From contig NZ_JAGQEG010000005.1 in the NCBI RefSeq assembly GCF_018305005.1, forward strand, positions 1-64,000: a stretch of 64,000 bases of DNA, given 5' to 3'. Positions within the stretch are counted from its first letter, which is position 1; the number at the start of each line of letters is the position of its first letter. Below the pieces are notes generated by a model, which worked only from the letters and a program-made list of their open reading frames with translations, searched no databases and was not told the origin of the DNA. Below are positions 60,049-64,000 of this stretch, piece after piece. The DNA is from Collimonas silvisoli (lineage in GTDB: Bacteria > Pseudomonadota > Gammaproteobacteria > Burkholderiales > Burkholderiaceae_D). The translations under genes and the position numbers were made by a program.

Positions 60049-60543
60049 ATGGATCAGACCTATGCCGACTTGCCGGCAATCCCCATCGCATCACGCTTCA
60101 CCGTGAAAGAGCAGAACCTCATCCAACGGGCCATCAAGGTACTGGAGAGCCGGTTGTTTCAACGAGATGCCGTTCTCAACGGCGTCGACGAGGTGCGGCA
60201 GTACGTGCGCTTGAAGCTGGGAACAAACGTCAACGAAGCCTTCGCCATCCTCTGTCTCGATAACGCCCACCGGGTGATCTGCTTCGAAACGCTGTTCAAA
60301 GGCACCATCGACCAAGCGGCCGTCTACCCTCGCGTCATCCTTCAGCGCGCGCTGGCGAACAACGCCGCGGCCGTCATCCTGGTGCACAACCATCCGTCCG
60401 GCCGAACCAACCCCAGTGCGGCCGATCGCACCATCACCGCGCAGATCACGAGTGCCCTGAGCTCGATCGGCATCCCCGTGCTCGATCACTTCATCGTCGG
60501 CCAGGGCGAGCCGTATTCCTTTGCCCAGGCCGGCCTGCTGTAA
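60049..60543 (+). CDS. radC: RadC-family JAB-domain protein
   Basis: The 164-residue protein is the short ICE/plasmid type of RadC. The metal-binding JAMM motif is intact: LVHNHPSGRTNPSAADRTIT (His113, His115 within HNHPSG, then Asp near residue 126), with Glu in the upstream GTNVNEAFAILCLD segment. The helix-hairpin-helix domain of chromosomal RadC is absent. A DNA-repair role is disputed; a metalloprotease or nuclease role is possible. The start follows AGGAGG. It is the only gene of the transfer region with leader copy D. Confidence 0.9.
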   Translation: MDQTYADLPAIPIASRFTVKEQNLIQRAIKVLESRLFQRDAVLNGVDEVRQYVRLKLGTNVNEAFAILCLDNAHRVICFETLFKGTIDQAAVYPRVILQRALANNAAAVILVHNHPSGRTNPSAADRTITAQITSALSSIGIPVLDHFIVGQGEPYSFAQAGLL

Positions 60544-60548
60544 CCCCT

Positions 60549-60580
60549 CGGGCGCCTCTCACGGGCGCCTGTCTTTCTTC
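60549..60580 (+). terminator. weak rho-independent terminator after radC
   Basis: GGCGCC-TCTCACG-GGCGCC is followed by TGTCTTTCTT, 8 bp past the radC stop. Confidence 0.55.
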
Positions 60581-60784
60581 CATGCCCGTCGTGATCACAA
60601 GGAGCCTTCGGGCTCCGCTCTATGGCGTTGCCCGTGTTACTCGCGCACTGCGCCCTCGGAAACCTCCATGCGCACTTTCGTGACTGACAACACGGCTCGC
60701 CGCCTTTCCCTATTCTTTGTCGCATCCCGCGCTCGATTGCGTTCGACTACGACTCTGTCTTTGAACCTCGTTGGCGACCGCACC

Positions 60785-61210
60785 ATGGCTCACTCCCCTT
60801 CGCTTCACTTCGCCCATATGGGTGCGCTACTGCCGTTGCTGCTGGTCGCACAAGCGGCATGCGCCGCCGATGTGCTGGTCGTCACGGCCCGACCGCATGT
60901 CGTGCAGGTTCCGGCCGGCGTACGCGTGATTGATCTCGACGCTGCCGAGCGCATCGAAACCGAGATCACGGCCGGCCTGCCGAAAGAGCCTGAACGCGCC
61001 GAAGCGTTGATCCGGCAACGACTGACGCACGGTGGCGCCGCGCTGCAACAGCGCCTGGCCACCGCGCACCAAGGTGTCGTCGACGCATGGAGCCTGGGCG
61101 TGCAGAAGGTGCCTGCCGTCGTGGTCGACAAGCGCTATGTCGTCTACGGCGAGACGGACGTCGCGCGTGCCGTGGCGCGCATTGCCCAACACCGGGAGCG
61201 CCGGCCATGA
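60785..61210 (+). CDS. TIGR03757-family ICE protein
   Basis: From ATG 60785 the 141-residue protein has a signal peptide (GALLPLLLVAQAACA) and the TIGR03757 body: ADVLVVTARPHVVQVPAGVRVIDLDAAERIETEITAGLPKEPERAEALIRQRLTHGG and QKVPAVVVDKRYVVYGETDVARAVARI. The last part is thioredoxin-like, as in TrbC/TraW partners. An earlier ATG at 60668 would give a basic leader without a signal peptide, so it is rejected. The stop overlaps the next start. Confidence 0.85.
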   Translation: MAHSPSLHFAHMGALLPLLLVAQAACAADVLVVTARPHVVQVPAGVRVIDLDAAERIETEITAGLPKEPERAEALIRQRLTHGGAALQQRLATAHQGVVDAWSLGVQKVPAVVVDKRYVVYGETDVARAVARIAQHRERRP

Positions 61211-62139
61211 TTCTCTCTCGCCGCTGGCGGCGCGGCCTCGCCGCCGTCCTTCTCGCTGCCTCGGGCAGCGCCTATGCCCTGAACACGGCCACCATCGCCG
61301 CTTCGGTGCTGTCGCCGGATTGCCTGGCCTGGCGCGTGGTCGGCATCTGCTACTGGCTGTCCTGCGGCTTCAGCGGCTGCACGGTACGCACCTCGGTCAA
61401 GGTCCGCCACTACGTGCCGGACGCGGTCGTCTCCAGCTACAGCAACACCGGCCAGAGCCCGTGGGTGGAAGTGCGGCCGATGAGCCTGCCCAATCCCACG
61501 GCCATCAGCGGCGGCGACGGCACGACCAGCGAACGCAGCGAGAACAACCTCGCCAAATTCAAGAATGCGGATGTCATCGGGCATCCCGCCGGCGTGCTGT
61601 TCAGCAAGTTCGCCGGCCAATCCGGCTACACCTGCCCGGGAGCCGGCACCCCGCTGATGCCTTATCTGCTGAGCACGCTCGATACCCTCGCCTGGCGCTA
61701 CAACGTGCCCGAGCTGGTCTACCCGGAGTCGCTGATTCCGGGCATGCGCGAAGTCGGTGGCCGGCTCACGGCCAACCTGTGGGGCAACGTCTATCCACGC
61801 GGCGGACATCTACATCAGGTCGATGACCACCTGACCGCCGCGGTGATCGCGCAGCGTGCCGGGGACGTCGTTACACGCTATGGCCAACCGCACGTCTACC
61901 AGCCGCTGCTCGCCGCCCCCCATGAAGGCTACTGGCCTGCGGGTGCATTGCGCGAGAGTGATGCCTCCACCGGCAAGTGGCAGGAGCTGACGCCCAAGCT
62001 CTCCACCTCATGCGCCGTGTTTCCCAGCAGCGGATTCCACGCGCAGGCCCAACGTGGCGATTACGCCTGGGCCCTGTGGCGTCCGTACAGCTGCTGCAAG
62101 CGGCGCGGGCAGAAGTTTCTCGGCAGTATCGACTTCTAG
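61207..62139 (+). CDS. TIGR03756-family ICE protein (TraU-like)
   Basis: The 310-residue secreted protein has a signal peptide (GLAAVLLAASGSAYA) and the TraU-type opening LNTATIAASVLSPDCLAWRVVGICYWLSCGFSGCTVRTSVKVRHYVPDAVVSSY. Ten cysteines are spread through it, ending in YSCCKRRGQ. It depends on disulfide formation, which fits the nearby DsbG-like gene. In F-type systems TraU works in pilus assembly and mating-pair stabilisation. Confidence 0.88.
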   Translation: MILSRRWRRGLAAVLLAASGSAYALNTATIAASVLSPDCLAWRVVGICYWLSCGFSGCTVRTSVKVRHYVPDAVVSSYSNTGQSPWVEVRPMSLPNPTAISGGDGTTSERSENNLAKFKNADVIGHPAGVLFSKFAGQSGYTCPGAGTPLMPYLLSTLDTLAWRYNVPELVYPESLIPGMREVGGRLTANLWGNVYPRGGHLHQVDDHLTAAVIAQRAGDVVTRYGQPHVYQPLLAAPHEGYWPAGALRESDASTGKWQELTPKLSTSCAVFPSSGFHAQAQRGDYAWALWRPYSCCKRRGQKFLGSIDF

Positions 62140-62150
62140 GAGGCACGCGC

Positions 62151-63548
62151 ATGACGATCATCCTCACACTTCCACGCCGTGCCCTCCTGTCCGCCCTGCT
62201 TCTCAGCGGCACGCTGCTGACCATGACCGCCTCCGCCCAAGTGACACTCGGTAACGGCAGCGTCAACGCCACCGGCAGCGTCATCGGCGACGACGTGCTG
62301 TACAGCATCGGCGGTGGCCGCGCGGTCTCGATGACACCGGCTGGCAACATGCAGAGTCTCGGCGTCGGCATCGGCTGGAACAGCAACCTCATTTGCGGTG
62401 ACATGAGCATCACCACCACGCTGCAGAACCAGCTCAACGGCCTCACCAACGGCTTCCAGAGCATCATGTCGAGCGTGATCCAGAGCGCCACCAGCGCCGT
62501 GGCATCGCTGCCGGCGCTGATCATCCAGCGCGCCGATCCGGGGCTGTACAACCTGCTGACCAATGGCATCCTCCAGGCCCGCCTCGACTTCGACCGCTCC
62601 AAGACGACGTGCCGCGCCATCGCCGACCGCATGGCCGACATGGCCGGCAATCAGCTCGGATGGAGCCGCATGGCCGAAGGGATGGCGCTCAAGGATGTGG
62701 TGCGCTCGGGCAACAACGACGCCGTGAGCGCCGTCGAGAAAGCGGAGAAAAGCCGCGGCAATAGCGGCGTCCCCTGGGTTGGCGGCAGCAACGCCGGCGG
62801 CAGCGGACAGGCGCCGATCCGCGTGGTCGGCGATGTAACCCGCGCCGGCTACAACCTGCTCAACGGCCGCAACGCCACGGCCAGCAGCAACATCGACAGC
62901 AACAGTTGCGGTAGCCGGCTGACTTGCCAAACCTGGTCCTCGCCACAAGCTGCCGCCACGTGGGCCACCCGCGTGCTGGGCGAGCGCGAGCAGCGCACCT
63001 GCGAGACGTGCTCGAAGGTGCAGACGACGCCGGGCGTCGGGCTCACACCTCTGATCCAGGAAGAATTCGACACCAAGCTCAAGGCGCTTCGTGAGCTGGT
63101 AGCCGGCGGCAAACCCATGACCATCGCCAACCTGGTCGCTGCGGGCAGCGCCTCCCTTCCCGTCACCCGCGGCGTGATCGAAGCGCTGCGCGACGAGCCG
63201 GACCAGGATCTGCTGGGCCAGCGCCTCGCCTCCGAAGTCGCGCTCACCAGCGTGCTCGAGAAGGCCCTGCTGCTGCAGCGCACGCTGTTCGCCGGCAAGA
63301 AAGAACCCAACGTGGCCGCCAACGAGCTGGCGACGCAGGCCGTCGATCAGGAAAGCACCGCGCTGAACCAGGAGATCGTCAATCTGAAAACCGAACTGGA
63401 ACTGCGCCGCGAACTGGCGGGCAATTCGCCGATGATGATCATCCAGCGCCACGGCGCACGTGCCGCTGGCTCGCGCGGCGTGTTCGAGGGCGATACCTAT
63501 CGCGATCGGGTGCAGGAGATCCAGAAACCGAAAAGCGGTAAGCCATGA
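62151..63548 (+). CDS. TIGR03755-family ICE protein (TraH-like)
   Basis: The 465-residue secreted protein has a signal peptide ending ASAQ. It includes GNGSVNATGSVIGDDVLYSIGGGRAVSMTPAGNMQSLGVGIGWNSNLICGDMSITTTLQNQLNGLTNGFQSIMSSVIQSA (about 24-105), the family's hallmark. A cysteine cluster (NSCGSRLTCQTW; CETCSKV) and a C-terminal helical region follow. It corresponds to TraH of F-type systems and is probably periplasmic, required for pilus extension. The ATG at 62151 follows TAGGAGGCACGCGC. Overlaps the next gene by 4 bp. Confidence 0.88.
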   Translation: MTIILTLPRRALLSALLLSGTLLTMTASAQVTLGNGSVNATGSVIGDDVLYSIGGGRAVSMTPAGNMQSLGVGIGWNSNLICGDMSITTTLQNQLNGLTNGFQSIMSSVIQSATSAVASLPALIIQRADPGLYNLLTNGILQARLDFDRSKTTCRAIADRMADMAGNQLGWSRMAEGMALKDVVRSGNNDAVSAVEKAEKSRGNSGVPWVGGSNAGGSGQAPIRVVGDVTRAGYNLLNGRNATASSNIDSNSCGSRLTCQTWSSPQAAATWATRVLGEREQRTCETCSKVQTTPGVGLTPLIQEEFDTKLKALRELVAGGKPMTIANLVAAGSASLPVTRGVIEALRDEPDQDLLGQRLASEVALTSVLEKALLLQRTLFAGKKEPNVAANELATQAVDQESTALNQEIVNLKTELELRRELAGNSPMMIIQRHGARAAGSRGVFEGDTYRDRVQEIQKPKSGKP

Positions 63549-63889
63549 ACAGTTACCGGCCACCTCGCATCGGACTGCCACGACAGCTGCTGCGCCCGCT
63601 GCTGCGATGGGGAGCGCTGCTGCTCCTGCTGTCGCTGGCGATCAACCTGCTGGGGATCTACCTGACCGGCGGCATCCCCGCGTGGGAACAATGGATGGCC
63701 AATCACGCGGGCCACCTGTTCATGTGGCGCATCGGCGTGTACACCGCCACGGCCTGCGGTTGGATATGGGCGCGCCGGCGGCTGCTGGAACGGAGCCCGG
63801 AGAGCCGGCGACGCGTACGCCTGATGGAGTGCGCTGTCCTGCCCGTCGCGCTACTGCTCGAACTGAGCCAGTGGCCTTGGTCAACGTGA
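63545..63889 (+). CDS. small ICE membrane protein
   Basis: The 114-residue protein has two or three membrane helices (LLRWGALLLLLSLAINLLGIYLTGGI; LFMWRIGVYTATACGWIWARR; LMECAVLPVALLLEL) with Arg-rich loops. It is coupled to TIGR03755 by a 4-bp overlap and sits 12 bp before traG, a place occupied by similar unnamed genes in related ICEs. Function unknown, probably part of the inner-membrane complex. Confidence 0.7.
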   Translation: MNSYRPPRIGLPRQLLRPLLRWGALLLLLSLAINLLGIYLTGGIPAWEQWMANHAGHLFMWRIGVYTATACGWIWARRRLLERSPESRRRVRLMECAVLPVALLLELSQWPWST

Positions 63890-63901
63890 GCAAGGTGGAC
63901 C

Positions 63902-64000
63902 ATGACGCTCTATACCAACGATTACCTCGAGTACTACCTGACGCTGGTGGGCTGGATCATCCACAACGGCATCTGGAGCATCATCGTCGGCAGCGGCTTC
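63902..64000 (+). CDS. TraG-type conjugal transfer protein, N-terminal fragment (cut by window)
   Basis: The window ends 33 codons into this gene: MTLYTNDYLEYYLTLVGWIIHNGIWSII. That is the start of the large TraG N-terminal membrane domain found at this point of the operon. TraG-N proteins function in pilus assembly and mating-pair stabilisation. Only position and this opening support the call. Confidence 0.7.
   Translation, partial: MTLYTNDYLEYYLTLVGWIIHNGIWSIIVGSGF

Noticed and set aside
12386-64000. CRISPR arrays, rRNA operons or complete insertion sequences in the ICE
   Set aside because: No regularly spaced direct repeats, rRNA segments or intact transposase frames were seen.
43688-64000. 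A relaxase gene or oriT within the window
   Set aside because: No TraI/MobH-like motifs were found; in this ICE type they usually lie beyond TraG, outside the window.

Overview
The window joins a betaproteobacterial chromosome (about 1-12,210) to the first part of a large integrative and conjugative element (ICE), which runs from about 12,210 past the right edge. The chromosomal side suggests a member of Burkholderiales, perhaps Oxalobacteraceae. The reasons are a high-GC genome, a tmRNA acceptor-like 3' end, a DUF2076 protein, and an aromatic-acid locus of benzoylformate decarboxylase, benzaldehyde-type dehydrogenase, LysR regulator and MFS permease. No genus-specific marker was recognised.

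Chromosomal part. 61-260 is the 3' part of a structured RNA with a tmRNA-type T-arm and CCA end. It is followed by an EamA transporter, a small acidic protein, an OsmC-like protein and an ICMT-like methyltransferase. A 131-bp palindromic MITE-like element comes next. The minus-strand run benzoylformate decarboxylase > aldehyde dehydrogenase > ketopantoate-reductase-like protein is divergent from a LysR gene, and an MFS permease lies convergent behind it. The 50 bp in front of lysR, with its first codons, recur upstream of the permease, so one regulator probably controls both units. A DUF2076 protein, a Phd/ParE toxin-antitoxin pair and a decayed integrase lie just before the ICE boundary. That boundary is marked by 14 bp matching the 3' end of a tRNA-Ser gene.

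ICE part. A P4-type tyrosine recombinase opens the element, followed by a LysR gene. The maintenance/replication module is AlpA, ParA, HicA-like, ParB, DUF2857, STY4528 replication protein, PFL_4669 protein, DUF3158, SSB and TopB. The accessory/DNA-processing module holds a C5 and an N6-type DNA methyltransferase, DUF3085, a two-repeat DUF3577 protein, DUF3275, a HEPN-type protein, a DUF6094 methyltransferase, three tandem GDWGD-motif proteins and a large SNF2-type helicase. Most of these genes stand alone with their own structured leader, and several have their own terminator. A minus-strand defence-like block follows (HNH protein, unknown protein, AbiEii/AbiEi). The last 20 kb is the genomic-island type (MPF-G) type IV secretion operon: PilL-like lipoprotein, TIGR03759, transglycosylase, PFL_4695, TraD, TIGR03747, RAQPRD, TIGR03758/03745/03750/03746/03749/03752/03751, the TraC/VirB4-class ATPase, a DsbG-like protein, RadC, TIGR03757/03756/03755 and the start of TraG. 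Two genes lie antisense inside it: a CsrA/RsmN-type RNA-binding protein and an unknown membrane protein with a ParB-like motif.

The strongest new signals are four things. First, a structured RNA leader is repeated four times, ahead of four unrelated ICE genes. Second, an origin-like array (DnaA box plus six TTCGGA half-sites) is embedded in the coding sequence of the STY4528 replication gene. Third, an ICE-borne RsmN-like regulator lies antisense in the transfer operon. Fourth, several accessory genes carry nested GC hairpins in their leaders.
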